Origin: DATAEK01 sp036258055
GTDB taxonomy: Bacteria; Acidobacteriota; Vicinamibacteria; Vicinamibacterales; 2-12-FULL-66-21
DNA length: 24,247 nucleotides
Reading direction: 5' to 3'
Assembly (NCBI GenBank): GCA_036258055.1
Contig: DATAEK010000109.1
Coordinates: 1 to 24,247, forward strand
Shown here: in pieces, positions 1 through 8,549 of the stretch
How positions within the stretch are numbered: the first letter of the stretch is position 1
Layout: each line of letters starts with the position of its first letter
Made by a program: the position numbers and the translations under genes
Notes under the pieces: model-generated
The model's database searches: none
Told to the model about the DNA's origin: nothing
Seen by the model: only the letters and a program-made list of their open reading frames with translations

Positions 1-60
1 GACTCACGGCTCTTCGCGCCCATCCTCGCCGTCCGGGAAGCGAGCCTGCGATCGAGCTGA
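1..60 (+). CDS. possible 3' end of a gene that begins outside the window
   Basis: Frame 1 is open from the first base and reads DSRLFAPILAVREASLRSS before a TGA at 58-60. The fragment is only 19 residues, so no family can be named. It is a plausible gene end because the heptamer repeat array beginning at 91 lies about 30 bases after the stop, as arrays do after several other genes here. It would converge on the DUF1080 gene. Chance remains a real alternative. Confidence 0.25.
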   Translation, partial: DSRLFAPILAVREASLRSS

Positions 61-90
61 CACACCGACTCGCCACTACATGGCACCGTC

Positions 91-139
91 TGCCATTTGC
101 CATTTGCCATTTGCTATTTGCCATTTGCCATTTGCCATT
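91..139. repeat. heptanucleotide tandem array, unit TGCCATT, seven copies
   Basis: Seven contiguous 7-base units fill exactly 49 bases. Six are TGCCATT and one is the variant TGCTATT (112-118). On the minus strand the unit reads AATGGCA, a rotation of AAATGGC, which is the same unit found after the carboxylesterase gene at 24127-24161. The array lies just beyond a second heptamer array that touches the DUF1080 stop codon. Confidence 0.9.
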
Positions 140-140
140 T

Positions 141-165
141 CCATGGCCCATGGCCCATGGCCCAT
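141..165. repeat. heptanucleotide tandem array, unit CCATGGC, 3.6 copies
   Basis: Three full copies of CCATGGC and a partial fourth run up to and share a base with the stop codon of the minus-strand DUF1080 gene (167-165). Read in the sense of that gene the unit is GCCATGG, the same cyclic unit and orientation as the ATGGGCC array after the S9 peptidase gene at 17122-17153. Each unit contains the palindrome CCATGG. Confidence 0.9.
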
Positions 166-965
166 CACAACTCCCGGACCCAGATATTCCGGAAGCTGAT
201 TGGGGGGCTCGGATCGCCGTGTGCCTGAAGCTTGATCGGCGCCGCACCGTGTTTCTTGTACTCCGGCTTGCCGATGTTGCGCGTCTCCCCCTTGAGTTCG
301 ACATGATTCTGAATCAACACGCCGTTGTGAAACGCCGTGAGGAACGCCGGCGTTCTGAGTGATCCGTCGTCATTGAACACCGGCGCCGTCCAGATCACGT
401 CGTACGTCTGCCATTCGCCCGGCTTCCGCATCGCGTTCACGAGCGGGATGTACTGCTTGTAGACGCTGCCGGCCTGCCCGTTCACGTAGGTCTTGTTGTT
501 GTAGGAATCCAGAATCTGCAACTCGTATCCCGCATCGCCCTCTCCCGTGGCCGCGAGGAAGAGACCGCTGTTGCCGCGCGCCTGACCGGTACCGGTGACG
601 CCTTCCGGCACCCGCCATTCGAGGTGCAGCTGGAAGTTCGTGAAGCTGCGCTTCGTTTCGATGTTGCCGGCGGGCTTGTTCACGGTCACGACACCGTCGG
701 CGACCGTCCAGCCTGCGGGCGATTTGTCGCGCGTCGAGACCCACTGGTCGAGGTTCTTGCCGTCGAAGAGGACGATCGCGTCCGACGGAGGGACACTGTC
801 GGTCGCGCCGGGCGTGATGATCTTCGGCACTGGCTCCCACACTTCAGTGTCCGCCGGATTGCCCTGCTGTGCGGGCGGTGCGCCACGCTGCTGTGCGATG
901 GCGACGATCGCGGTTCCAACCAGCATCACGCACGTCAGCAGTGTGAAGAGTGGGTTGCGCATCAT
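165..965 (-). CDS. secreted DUF1080 / 3-keto-disaccharide hydrolase-like protein
   Basis: The protein is 266 residues when started at the ATG at 965; an adjacent ATG at 962 is equally possible. Upstream in-frame codons would put a long basic stretch ahead of an otherwise normal signal peptide, so the longer reading was rejected. Residues 1-25 form a signal peptide ending AIVAIAQ. The remainder carries DUF1080 (PF06439) hallmarks: LFDGKNLDQW, FTNFQLHLEWR, RGNSGLFL, YELQILDSYNN, NGQAGSVYKQ, KPGEWQTYDVIW and a terminal FRNIWVREL. Family members have a concanavalin-like fold, and some hydrolyse or eliminate 3-keto-glycosides. The sugar-isomerase-like gene at 3173-4039 suits such a pathway, although the two genes are not adjacent. 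The family call is firm; the substrate is unknown. Confidence 0.9.
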   Translation of the reverse strand: MMRNPLFTLLTCVMLVGTAIVAIAQQRGAPPAQQGNPADTEVWEPVPKIITPGATDSVPPSDAIVLFDGKNLDQWVSTRDKSPAGWTVADGVVTVNKPAGNIETKRSFTNFQLHLEWRVPEGVTGTGQARGNSGLFLAATGEGDAGYELQILDSYNNKTYVNGQAGSVYKQYIPLVNAMRKPGEWQTYDVIWTAPVFNDDGSLRTPAFLTAFHNGVLIQNHVELKGETRNIGKPEYKKHGAAPIKLQAHGDPSPPISFRNIWVREL

Positions 966-1059
966 AGTGGGGATGATAGCGCCATCCCGGGGAAGACGTG
1001 TCCTCGCTCGCATGAGCCGGTCCGTCGGCGGTTTGCGCCTTCTGTTCTGGAGGGCGCAG

Positions 1060-1563
1060 ATGCGATCCACCCTGACCGCGGCGATTACGGCGTTGATGCT
1101 TACAGGACTTGCCGCGACCTCGCACGCCCAGGACCTCGGCGGCTATCTGACCGCAGGCTCCGGCGCGATCGACTACCTGGTCGTCCGTGACGCCATTCCT
1201 CAGATCAGCGGCGGCGTGCTCGTGCGATTTGCGGACGATCGCGTCCGGGTGGGTGCACAGGCCGACGTGTTCTTTTCGAACGGCTACGTCAGCGGCCGCG
1301 GCGGTCCGCTCGCCGAGATCGCGCTGTTGTCGACGCGCCATCGCGTGCAGCCGTTCGCGACGGGCGGCTACTATTTCGGAGAGGGCGGCGGGCTCGTCAT
1401 GTACGGCGGCGGCGTCGATCTCTGGATGACCGACCAGGTCGGCATCCGGGCTGCTGTCCAGGATGCCGTCCGGCACCTCAGCTTCATTTCACCCTTTGAC
1501 TTCGGCCGGTCGTCAGCGTTCTCCCACGAACCGTCGGTCCAGTTCGGCGTGGTGTGGAGGTAG
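1060..1563 (+). CDS. small outer-membrane beta-barrel-like protein
   Basis: The protein is 167 residues. The ATG at 1060 is preceded by GGAGGG (1049-1054) at five bases spacing, which decides it over the in-frame ATG at 1012. Residues 1-23 are a signal peptide ending TSHAQ. The mature part alternates hydrophobic and polar residues with many glycines (GGYLTAGSG, GGYYFGEGGGLVMYGGG) and ends in an aromatic-rich strand, QFGVVWR, as small outer-membrane barrels do. No named family is recognised. It is divergent from the DUF1080 gene, with 94 bases between the two starts, and converges on the small membrane-protein gene at 1602. Confidence 0.75.
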   Translation: MRSTLTAAITALMLTGLAATSHAQDLGGYLTAGSGAIDYLVVRDAIPQISGGVLVRFADDRVRVGAQADVFFSNGYVSGRGGPLAEIALLSTRHRVQPFATGGYYFGEGGGLVMYGGGVDLWMTDQVGIRAAVQDAVRHLSFISPFDFGRSSAFSHEPSVQFGVVWR

Positions 1564-1601
1564 CAGGAAGAGCGTGCGCGCCGGCACCGGCGACGCGAGT
1601 G

Positions 1602-1817
1602 TCACCAGCCGCCGCGTACAGCGAGCCAGAGGCCCGCGACGATCGCGATCCCGACACCGACGAGCGCCGCGATCGAGTCCGTGAAGTACGGATACACCAT
1701 CAGCAGGAGGCCGGCGACGAGTTGCGGCCATCGCTCCTGCTTCTTGCCGTATACGAACAGCACGAACCCAATGCTGCTGGGGATCAGCGACAGGAACAAC
1801 GAGGTTGGGTCAAACAC
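1602..1817 (-). CDS. 71-residue two- or three-helix membrane protein
   Basis: The protein begins at a GTG (1817-1815) four bases after the stop of the gene at 1822, which suggests translational coupling in one operon. It has a hydrophobic helix near residues 6-24, the polar motif YGKKQERWPQ at about 23-32, a second helix at 33-47 and a third at about 49-67. The pattern of a helix, then YGKKQ, then a helix with VYPYF is one I recognise from small conserved proteins of Acidobacteriota and other bacteria. Some databases label them amino acid transport protein on weak grounds. Its function is unknown. Confidence 0.75.
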   Translation of the reverse strand: MFDPTSLFLSLIPSSIGFVLFVYGKKQERWPQLVAGLLLMVYPYFTDSIAALVGVGIAIVAGLWLAVRGGW

Positions 1818-1821
1818 GTCG

Positions 1822-3015
1822 TCACGCCGCCCGACGGGCGTGAAGCGTGACCTTGTAGGAGTTCTCCGCGTTCAGATTGATGAGCGCCACGAACACGCGT
1901 CCGCGATACGTGCCGATGGTGCCGGACTGCGACACCGCCGAGATTTCCCAGCCGGCCGGCAGCAGAATCGTGTTCCGGAGCCCGCGTAGCGTGTGCTCGA
2001 AGACCAGATCGCCGTTGACCACTTTGTAGCCGGCATCCTCGAGCGTGCCGGTGATGCGAATGTGCGCGCTCTGCTTGTCGTCGGTGATCGGCACCTCGAG
2101 TTTCACCGACATGCCTGGGCCGTCTTTGACCGGCGTGAAGGGTTTCGCGGTGTCGAGATCGATCACCTTCAGATCCTTCAACGCCAGATATCCCAGTGAA
2201 TCGAGCCGCGCCCTGTCTCCCTTCCGATAGTCGCTGTAGGTCTGCTCGACAGCGATCCGTCCCGTGTCCGGCGCGGCGAGGTCGTAGAGCGTCTTGATGT
2301 CGTCGAAGAACATGTCTTCGAAGGGCGCGGGCGAGAACGATGCCGTCGTCCGCCTCGCGTGGATCGTCACGGGATTACTCTGCCCGCTCGGGTTCGCGAA
2401 CGCGAGCTTCAAGCGTCCGTCCGCGGTCGTCGAGAGCTGCGCCGCGACGTTCGAGGAAATGAACGCGAAGCCCTTCGGCAGCAGCACGCCAAGGCGGTAC
2501 CCGCTCAAACCACGCACCCAGACGATGTCCTCGCCGTTCATCATGTAGGTCCGCTCGTCCTTGTAGGTCTTGTAGATGAGGACGCGGCCGATGCCCCCTT
2601 CGGGCACAGGGATCGGCAAGGTCGCGCGGATCGCGTGGGTCTCGGGGTCGTTGGCCTGCTGCTCGTAGGTGAACTTGAGCGGCTTGCCGGTCCGCGGGTC
2701 GTAGACCTCGACGCCGGATCCCTCGCTGCCCCCGCGTGTGGCGTTCACCAGCTCGGTCGCGCCGGCTCGCGTTTCCTCAGGCAGAAACCGGATGCGGAAT
2801 TGCTGGCTGCCCGGCTCCAGGATCGCGTATTCGGTGTAGGCGTCCTGGGTGAAGAGCCGCGAAACCGGCGCCGTCGGACGCAGCGATCCATCCGGGTTCG
2901 TGCCGCCAGGAAATTGCCCGCCTCGTCCCTGACGCGCCCCGAGCCAGGCGGATGCGCCGAGAACCGTAAACAGAACCGCAATTGGCGCCGCTGTCCGCCT
3001 CATTCCCTGCGTCAT
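1822..3015 (-). CDS. secreted protein of unknown function
   Basis: The protein is 397 residues. The ATG at 3015 has AGAGGG about eight bases upstream; a second ATG at 3003 is possible. An N-terminal signal peptide (about residues 5-28, ending GARQ) is followed by a Gly-rich linker. The rest is beta-rich sequence with no catalytic motif that I recognise, including ILEPGSQQFRIRFLPEE, VLIYKTYKDERTYMMNGED and GLRNTILLPAGWEISAVSQSG. The C-terminal third reads like immunoglobulin-type sheets, which is inference. It is co-oriented with the isomerase-like gene upstream (157 bases away, with a heptamer array between) and nearly touches the small membrane-protein gene downstream. I do not recognise the family. 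Confidence 0.85.
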   Translation of the reverse strand: MTQGMRRTAAPIAVLFTVLGASAWLGARQGRGGQFPGGTNPDGSLRPTAPVSRLFTQDAYTEYAILEPGSQQFRIRFLPEETRAGATELVNATRGGSEGSGVEVYDPRTGKPLKFTYEQQANDPETHAIRATLPIPVPEGGIGRVLIYKTYKDERTYMMNGEDIVWVRGLSGYRLGVLLPKGFAFISSNVAAQLSTTADGRLKLAFANPSGQSNPVTIHARRTTASFSPAPFEDMFFDDIKTLYDLAAPDTGRIAVEQTYSDYRKGDRARLDSLGYLALKDLKVIDLDTAKPFTPVKDGPGMSVKLEVPITDDKQSAHIRITGTLEDAGYKVVNGDLVFEHTLRGLRNTILLPAGWEISAVSQSGTIGTYRGRVFVALINLNAENSYKVTLHARRAA

Positions 3016-3071
3016 CGGTGATCCCTCTTTTCGCTAAGAGCGTTCCGGTACCGCCGCCGCCAGCACCGTGA

Positions 3072-3155
3072 ACCTTGCACCACCACCTCGCACCTTGCAC
3101 CTTGCACCCCTGCACCGTGCACTGCACGCTGTGCGTTGCACGCTGCACGTTGCGC
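3072..3155. repeat. degenerate heptanucleotide array, ACCTTGC / GYTGCRC units
   Basis: About twelve units with a mostly 7-base period occur here. The clearest are ACCTTGC (3092-3098 and 3099-3105), ACCTCGC, ACCGTGC, GTTGCAC, GCTGCAC and GTTGCGC. Single-base length slips occur at 3079-3084 (six bases) and 3106-3113 (eight bases). It starts 17 bases beyond the stop codon of the minus-strand gene at 3173 and lies before the next gene of the same strand. Confidence 0.75.
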
Positions 3156-3172
3156 GATTCGCCGTCATCGCC

Positions 3173-4039
3173 TCAGACGTCACACAACATGACCGCTTCC
3201 CGCAGCGACGTCAGCGGATCGCGCGTCGGCGTGAACTCGTGCGCGAGGTAGCCCTGGAACCCGGTGTCGACAATCGCCGTGCAGACGGCGCGCCAGTTCA
3301 CTTCCTGGGTGTCGTCGAGCTCGTGGCGGCCGGGGACACCGCCGGTGTGAAAGTGCGCGATGAACTCGCGGTTGTCGCGGATCGTGCGGATCAGATCGCC
3401 CTCCATGATCTGCATGTGGTAGATGTCGTAGAGCAGCTTCACCCGCGGCGAGCCGACCGCTTTGATGATCTCGACGGCGAACGGCGTTCGATCGCCCTGG
3501 TAATCCTTGTGATTGACCTTGCTGTTGAGGAGCTCCACACAGATCGTGACGCCGTGATCCTCGCCGATCTTCTTCACCCGATTCAGCCCCTCGACGCAAT
3601 TGGCCGTCGCCTCGGCGTCGCTCATGCCGCGCCGGTTGCCGAAAAAGGTGATGACGTTGGGCACCTTCTGTGCGGCGGCCCGCGGGATGATCTGCTCGAA
3701 ATTGCGGACGATCGCGTCGTGGTTCGCCTTGACGTTCAGCGCGTCGGGGATCGAGCCGCCGCCGGCATACCCCATCGAGCAGATCAAACCGTGCTGCCGC
3801 GCGACCGCCCAATCAGGTTCCTCGAGCAGATCGATGGCCGTCAGCCCCATGTCGGCGACCGCCCGGCAGAACTCCGGCAAGGGAATCTTCGAGTACGGCC
3901 AGCGGGAGACGGACTGTTTGAGCCGTCCCTTGGTCACCACACGCTGGGTCCGTGCCGTCGCGGTGGCGCCACGCGGGATGACAGCCGCGAGTGCCGCGGC
4001 GCCCGCGGTCAGCGCCTCACGTCTGCTGATGCTATTCAT
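3173..4039 (-). CDS. Tat-exported hydroxypyruvate isomerase-like TIM-barrel enzyme
   Basis: The protein is 288 residues, starting at the ATG at 4039, which is preceded by GGAGG at four bases spacing. That start is preferred to the in-frame codon at 4087. Residues 1-30 form a twin-arginine signal (SRREALTAG). The body matches the xylose-isomerase-like / hydroxypyruvate isomerase family: metal and catalytic positions E169 in CVELLNSK, D205 and H208 in LLYDIYHMQIMEGDL, H231 in AHFHTGGVPGRHELD, and E268 in GYLAHEF. Relatives isomerise or epimerise sugars and small hydroxyacids, usually in the cytoplasm. Export points to periplasmic sugar processing, in keeping with the DUF1080 protein. The precise substrate cannot be read from sequence. 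Confidence 0.88.
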   Translation of the reverse strand: MNSISRREALTAGAAALAAVIPRGATATARTQRVVTKGRLKQSVSRWPYSKIPLPEFCRAVADMGLTAIDLLEEPDWAVARQHGLICSMGYAGGGSIPDALNVKANHDAIVRNFEQIIPRAAAQKVPNVITFFGNRRGMSDAEATANCVEGLNRVKKIGEDHGVTICVELLNSKVNHKDYQGDRTPFAVEIIKAVGSPRVKLLYDIYHMQIMEGDLIRTIRDNREFIAHFHTGGVPGRHELDDTQEVNWRAVCTAIVDTGFQGYLAHEFTPTRDPLTSLREAVMLCDV

Positions 4040-4130
4040 CACGCCTCCAGTGCTCCGGATTTTCATATTCGGGACACTCGGACGCAAGTCCAGGGGTTCA
4101 CGTCTCGTTCTCTATGACTGTAACGGTAAC

Positions 4131-4157
4131 TTGAAACACGCGGATCCGGGGTATAAG
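4131..4157 (+). promoter_or_regulatory. candidate sigma70-type promoter for the TonB receptor
   Basis: TTGAAA (4131-4136) and TATAAG (4152-4157) are separated by 15 bases, shorter than the usual 16-18. They lie in the 194-base divergent region between the isomerase-like gene and the receptor, about 77 bases before the receptor start. AT-rich hexamers are scarce in this GC-rich DNA, which lends some weight. No operator or riboswitch is evident. Confidence 0.35.
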
Positions 4158-4233
4158 CTCGGCTCTTCAGCGCTGATCGGAGTGCCGCGCGGTTGTCGCC
4201 ACTGACAGCGCGCTGTCGAGAGAGGAGCCTGAG

Positions 4234-7200
4234 ATGCGCATCCCGCTGATGGTCGCCGTTCTTTTGAGCCTGGTGCTCCCGCAGCCCGCGACCGCGCAAT
4301 CGCAGATCACGACGGGCGTCATCGAAGGCTCCGTCAGCGATGCCACGGGCGCCGCTCTGCCCGGCGTCACGGTGGAAGCCCGCAATCTCGACACGAATCT
4401 GGCGCGAACAACGGTGACCGCCGCTGACGGCCGATTCGTGTTCCTGCAGCTGCCGCCAGGGCACTACAAGGCCACGTTCACGCTCGCGGGCTTTGCCACC
4501 CTCGTCCAGGAGAGCATCGAGCTCACGGTCGGTTCGACGATTACGCTGACGGTGCCGATGAAGGTCTCGGGCGTCTCGGAAACGCTCACGGTGAAAGCGG
4601 AGTCGCCGATCGTCGAGGCGTCGCGTGCGTCGACGGCGAGCACGCTCAATCAGGTCACGGTGGAGTCGACGCCGATTCTCGGCCGCAAGTTCGAGGATCT
4701 GCTCACGCTCACGCCCGGCGTCAGCGTCGTGCAGGGGCCGGATGGCGACGAGATCACGTTCGCCGGGCAACGCGGGATCTTCAACAACGTCAGCCTCGAC
4801 GGCGGCGACTACAACAACGGGTTCTTCGGCGAGCAGGCTGGCGGGCAGCGCGTGGCGATCGACATCACCCTCGAGGCGGTGAAGGAGTTCCAGGTCATCG
4901 CCAGCGGAGCGCCGGCCGAGTTCGGGCGCACGGCGGGCGGCGTGATTAACGTCGTGACCAAGTCCGGGACCAACCAGCCGCACGGCAGCATTTTCCACTT
5001 CCAGCGGCTCGAAGGACTGACCGGGGAGCTCTCCGACGGCACGAACCTCGAGAAATTCCACCGCGAGCAGTTCGGCGGAACCATTGGCGGACCGATTCAG
5101 AAGGACAAGGCGTTCTATTTTGTCGCCGTGGAAGGCATCACCGGCAACTTTCAGCGGCCGAACCTGAGCACCCAGCTCGGCGACACCGCGTGTCCCGTGG
5201 CGAATCCAACGCTTCTGGCGAACGAAGCGCTCATCAACGGCAACAGCGACTGCCAGCGTCTCGCGCTGCTGAACTTCTACAGCACGCGGCTGAATCAGAA
5301 CGAAGGACTCCCGATCGAGCATCCGGTCAAGAATCTGGCGATCCTGGGGAAGGTCGACGCCACGATCAACGCCAACAACAACCTGTCCGGCTCCTGGAAT
5401 TTCAACCACTCACGCAAAGAAAACGAGACGTTCGACGTCGCGACTTACGGAACGTCCGCGAACGGGATCGAAGGCGATCCCGCGCGGATCAACGTGGCCA
5501 ACCTGAATTGGTTCACGACGCTCTCGTCGTCGATGCTCAACGAGGCGCACTTCACCTACTCGCGGGAGACACGGCCGCGCACCGCCGTGGAGTCGAATCT
5601 GAAGGCGGACACCGGGATCGGGTTTGCACCCTCGTTCCGGTTTGGCAACCCGTTCTTCCTGCAACCGAACGTTGACGAGCTGATCTGGCGCGTGCAGTTC
5701 AAGGACAACGTGTCGCTGGTTCGCGGATCCCACACGTTCAAGGCCGGCGGCGAATGGATGCACACCCTGAACGATCAGGTCTTCCGCGGGTTCTTCACCG
5801 GGCGGTATCTCTTCGACAGCGTCACCGGCTTCCTGCGATACGCGTCGCCGGCGGCAGCGGGCGGGTTCGGGCCGAACACGATTGGGTGTTCCAATGGCAC
5901 GTTCGTCACGGCGCCGGCGACCTGTCCAGGCAACGCGACCAACGGCGGTCCGCTCCTGTTCTACCTCCAGGGCGCGGGGCGCACGGGTCCGGCCACCGAC
6001 GCGGCCGGGGCATCCAAAATCACGAACAACGAGCTGTCGCTCTTCGTGCAGGACAAGTGGCAGATCCGGTCGAACCTGACGTTCAACTACGGCCTCCGCT
6101 GGGACGCGCAGCTCATGCCGGAGACGGTCGATCCGCGGACAACGGCGTTTGCGGCCTTCCTCAACGATCCGACCTTCCCATCCGACGGGGATATCCCCGA
6201 TCAGTGGAACATGTGGCAACCTCGCGCGGGCGTCTCCTGGGACCCGAGCGGAAAGGGCCAGACCGTCCTGCGCGGGAGCGCTGGCATCTACTTCGCGCGG
6301 CAGAACATGCTGAGTCAGGTCGGATCCGTGACGACCAACGGCTTGCAGCAGCAGACCATCTTCCTCAACAGCGGAATCATCTCGTCAGGTGTGCCGGGTC
6401 CGGTTTACCCGGGCGTTGTCAGCCCCACGCCCCTGCCAGAGGGCCAGTTCCCCCTGTTCAGCGGGGTACGCGTCTTCGACCGCGACTACGTCAATCCTCG
6501 CATCTACTCGTTCAACGTGGGCTACGAGCAGCAGCTCGCACCCGACTGGGCGGCCTACGCCGACTTCATCTACAACCGCGGCCGTCACCTGACCCGGTTC
6601 CTCAACTACAACCGCAGCAACCCGTCATGCTGCGACCAGGGTCCCGGTACCGGCAATGTGTTCCTCTACAATGGTCACCCCTGGCAGCTACAGCTCGATG
6701 AGGTGATGGTCACCAACGCGCGCGGCAACTCGAGTTATCGCGGGCTGACCCTGGGGATCAGGAAACGTTTCTCGCACAACTATCAGCTCGAAGGTAACTA
6801 CACGCTCGCGAAGGACGAAGACGACGACTCGAACGAGCGCGATCCCTTCGTTGACTACAGTTTCAACTTTTTCGACCTCACGAAGGACTGGGGCCCGGCC
6901 GCTCGCGACATCCGTAACAAGTTCAACGCGTTCGGCTATTTTGCCTTGCCGCACGGGATCCAGCTTGGCGCGCGCGCGCAGTATCGTGGACCCCAGCCGA
7001 TCACCGCGAATCCGCGCATCCTGAACGGCAACGATCGCGGCCGCAACGGCGAGCGGAAGGACAACGAGTTCTTCTCGTTCGACTGGCGCGTGTCATATCC
7101 GATCCGTTTCGGCGGAAACTTCGAAGTCACGCCGCTCATCGAGATGTTCAACACGTTCAACAACGCGAACAACATCAACCCGCTCCAGACTGCCGCGCTG

Positions 7201-7278
7201 TTCGACTTCAACGGCTTTCTGCGCGCCGGCGTCGGCGATCCCCGGCAGGTTCAGCTGGCCGTGAAGCTGACCTTCTGA
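4234..7278 (+). CDS. TonB-dependent receptor with carboxypeptidase-regulatory domain (Oar-like)
   Basis: The protein is 1014 residues, with GAGAGGAG just upstream of the ATG. Residues 1-22 are a signal peptide ending PATAQ. Residues about 28-115 form a CarboxypepD_reg-like beta-sandwich (GVIEGSVSDATGAALPGVTV, ADGRFVFLQLPPGHY). The plug domain follows, with LLTLTPGVS, SLDGGDYNNGFFGEQ, EAVKEFQVIASGAPAEFGRTAGG and VINVVTKSGTN. The rest is a long barrel ending in VQLAVKLTF, whose terminal Phe is a typical outer-membrane assembly signal. Such receptors are abundant in Acidobacteriota and are thought to import oligomeric substrates; the ligand is not predictable. No TonB/ExbB genes or periplasmic binding protein lie beside it. 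It converges on the gene at 7294 with only 15 bases between stops. Confidence 0.95.
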   Translation: MRIPLMVAVLLSLVLPQPATAQSQITTGVIEGSVSDATGAALPGVTVEARNLDTNLARTTVTAADGRFVFLQLPPGHYKATFTLAGFATLVQESIELTVGSTITLTVPMKVSGVSETLTVKAESPIVEASRASTASTLNQVTVESTPILGRKFEDLLTLTPGVSVVQGPDGDEITFAGQRGIFNNVSLDGGDYNNGFFGEQAGGQRVAIDITLEAVKEFQVIASGAPAEFGRTAGGVINVVTKSGTNQPHGSIFHFQRLEGLTGELSDGTNLEKFHREQFGGTIGGPIQKDKAFYFVAVEGITGNFQRPNLSTQLGDTACPVANPTLLANEALINGNSDCQRLALLNFYSTRLNQNEGLPIEHPVKNLAILGKVDATINANNNLSGSWNFNHSRKENETFDVATYGTSANGIEGDPARINVANLNWFTTLSSSMLNEAHFTYSRETRPRTAVESNLKADTGIGFAPSFRFGNPFFLQPNVDELIWRVQFKDNVSLVRGSHTFKAGGEWMHTLNDQVFRGFFTGRYLFDSVTGFLRYASPAAAGGFGPNTIGCSNGTFVTAPATCPGNATNGGPLLFYLQGAGRTGPATDAAGASKITNNELSLFVQDKWQIRSNLTFNYGLRWDAQLMPETVDPRTTAFAAFLNDPTFPSDGDIPDQWNMWQPRAGVSWDPSGKGQTVLRGSAGIYFARQNMLSQVGSVTTNGLQQQTIFLNSGIISSGVPGPVYPGVVSPTPLPEGQFPLFSGVRVFDRDYVNPRIYSFNVGYEQQLAPDWAAYADFIYNRGRHLTRFLNYNRSNPSCCDQGPGTGNVFLYNGHPWQLQLDEVMVTNARGNSSYRGLTLGIRKRFSHNYQLEGNYTLAKDEDDDSNERDPFVDYSFNFFDLTKDWGPAARDIRNKFNAFGYFALPHGIQLGARAQYRGPQPITANPRILNGNDRGRNGERKDNEFFSFDWRVSYPIRFGGNFEVTPLIEMFNTFNNANNINPLQTAALFDFNGFLRAGVGDPRQVQLAVKLTF

Positions 7279-7293
7279 GGGCCAGGACCTGGG

Positions 7294-7953
7294 TCATTCG
7301 GTGCGGGTCACCGCGGTCGTCGCCGTCACCGGCGGGCGTGTGAGCGCGTTGGCGTTGACCGCCGGCAGCGCCGCGACTCCGATCAGGAACAACGCCACCG
7401 CCGCGAACGCCAGGTAGCCGGCCGCGGGATGCGCGGGCTCCTGAGCGATGGTGCCGAATGTCCCGGCGTCGAAGAGCGCGATGAGCACGCGCGTCATCCG
7501 GCTGCCGGACGGATCGGAGAGTCCCGCCAGGATGATGAACTTCACGACGAACGCCGCGCCCAGGATCACCGCCAGGCTCCGCAGCAGCCGCACCCGATCC
7601 GGCATCGTCACGAGCGTGTTCGCGAGCAGCACCAGCAGGAAGAGGTCGACGAAGAAGAGCGGCAGACCAGTCATCGGCGTGAGCAGCGTCAGGAGCTGCG
7701 CGGCCGCAGCGAACAGCGTGAGCAGGACGACAGCGCCATTGGCGTTTGCGAGCGGAGACCGCGTCGAGTGGAGCAGCCGCCCCGTCGCAAGCGCGTCGCT
7801 TCGCACCAGCGCCGCGACCAGCATCGTGGCCAGCACCAGCGAGAACAGCGACGGGGCGATGAGCGTGGCACGGCCTCCGAGCTGGATGCCGGCGAGGAGC
7901 GTCACCGTCAGGAACACGATCGGCAGGACGAACGCCTCGCGGAGGGGAGTCAT
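7294..7953 (-). CDS. multi-pass membrane protein of unknown function
   Basis: The protein is 219 residues with about six hydrophobic segments, near residues 8-25, 31-50, 72-92, 98-116, 126-147 and 178-200. No channel, transporter or enzyme motif is visible. Its start overlaps the stop of the upstream gene by four bases (ATGA), a sign of translational coupling, so the two products probably act together. I do not recognise the family. Confidence 0.85.
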   Translation of the reverse strand: MTPLREAFVLPIVFLTVTLLAGIQLGGRATLIAPSLFSLVLATMLVAALVRSDALATGRLLHSTRSPLANANGAVVLLTLFAAAAQLLTLLTPMTGLPLFFVDLFLLVLLANTLVTMPDRVRLLRSLAVILGAAFVVKFIILAGLSDPSGSRMTRVLIALFDAGTFGTIAQEPAHPAAGYLAFAAVALFLIGVAALPAVNANALTRPPVTATTAVTRTE

Positions 7954-8450
7954 TTGCGCTTGTCGAAGGTGCGCAAGGGGTTGAAGTCGGACGCGTCGGT
8001 CGTCAGTCCACGCTGCAGCTCTGCGCGGAGCTCGTCGGCGGAGTGCATCTGCAGATCTGGATCCTCGATCACGAGCCGACCGTCCGGCGCGACGGCAATG
8101 GCTTTGTCCACGGCCGCCAATCCCCGTCCGAACAGCACGTCATCGCTGTAGAAGCGCCGCCACCCTTCGCGGTAGTACGAATACGCGATGTAGAACTGCG
8201 TCCGCGCGTCGCGTTCGGCTGGATCCGCGCGCGCAAACGCGGCGCGCGCCTCGACGAAGTGATCGCGCCGGAAGAACTGAAGACCGTCGGAGAATGACTG
8301 CGAATCCACACGGTAAGCGCCGACCGTCGAGGCGAGTCCGCCGGTGACCTGCGCCATTGTCTGCGGCTGCGTGACATGGAGCCAGACGATCAGCGCGGCA
8401 AACGCGGCGGCTGCCGCGAGGCCGGACGCGCGTACGGCTGTGTCACGCAC
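7950..8450 (-). CDS. membrane-anchored TPR-like protein
   Basis: The protein is 166 residues. A hydrophobic N-terminal segment (about residues 8-26) is an uncleaved anchor or signal. It is followed by helix pairs resembling tetratricopeptide repeats: FSDGLQFFRRDHFVEARAAFARADPAE, TQFYIAYSYYREGW and GLAAVDKAIAVAPDG. It is the first gene of a two-gene unit with the multi-pass membrane protein at 7294 and is divergent from the hydrolase gene at 8550. A scaffold or assembly role is inference only. Confidence 0.8.
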   Translation of the reverse strand: MRDTAVRASGLAAAAAFAALIVWLHVTQPQTMAQVTGGLASTVGAYRVDSQSFSDGLQFFRRDHFVEARAAFARADPAERDARTQFYIAYSYYREGWRRFYSDDVLFGRGLAAVDKAIAVAPDGRLVIEDPDLQMHSADELRAELQRGLTTDASDFNPLRTFDKRK

Positions 8451-8549
8451 AACAGGATCTTACCCGGCCGAGCGAGCTCATGCGCAGATGAAGTCCGCCA
8501 GAGGGTATGGGCTTTGCCCCGAATAAGATCAGACGAGGGAGGTTCAGAG

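Noticed and set aside
91..165. The heptamer arrays as CRISPR repeats
   Set aside because: Units are contiguous with no spacers and are only seven bases long.
1579..1592. CGCCGG-CA-CCGGCG inverted repeat between convergent genes
   Set aside because: Short stem, almost no loop and no T tract; not convincing as a terminator.
3068..4117. Plus-strand open frame of 349 codons over the isomerase-like gene
   Set aside because: It starts inside the heptamer array and lacks any domain, while the opposite strand encodes a complete enzyme with a Tat signal.
4063..6219. Long minus-strand open frames (448 and 269 codons) opposite the TonB receptor
   Set aside because: Arg/Asp/Val-rich translations with no family motifs; they are antisense shadows of a firm high-GC gene.
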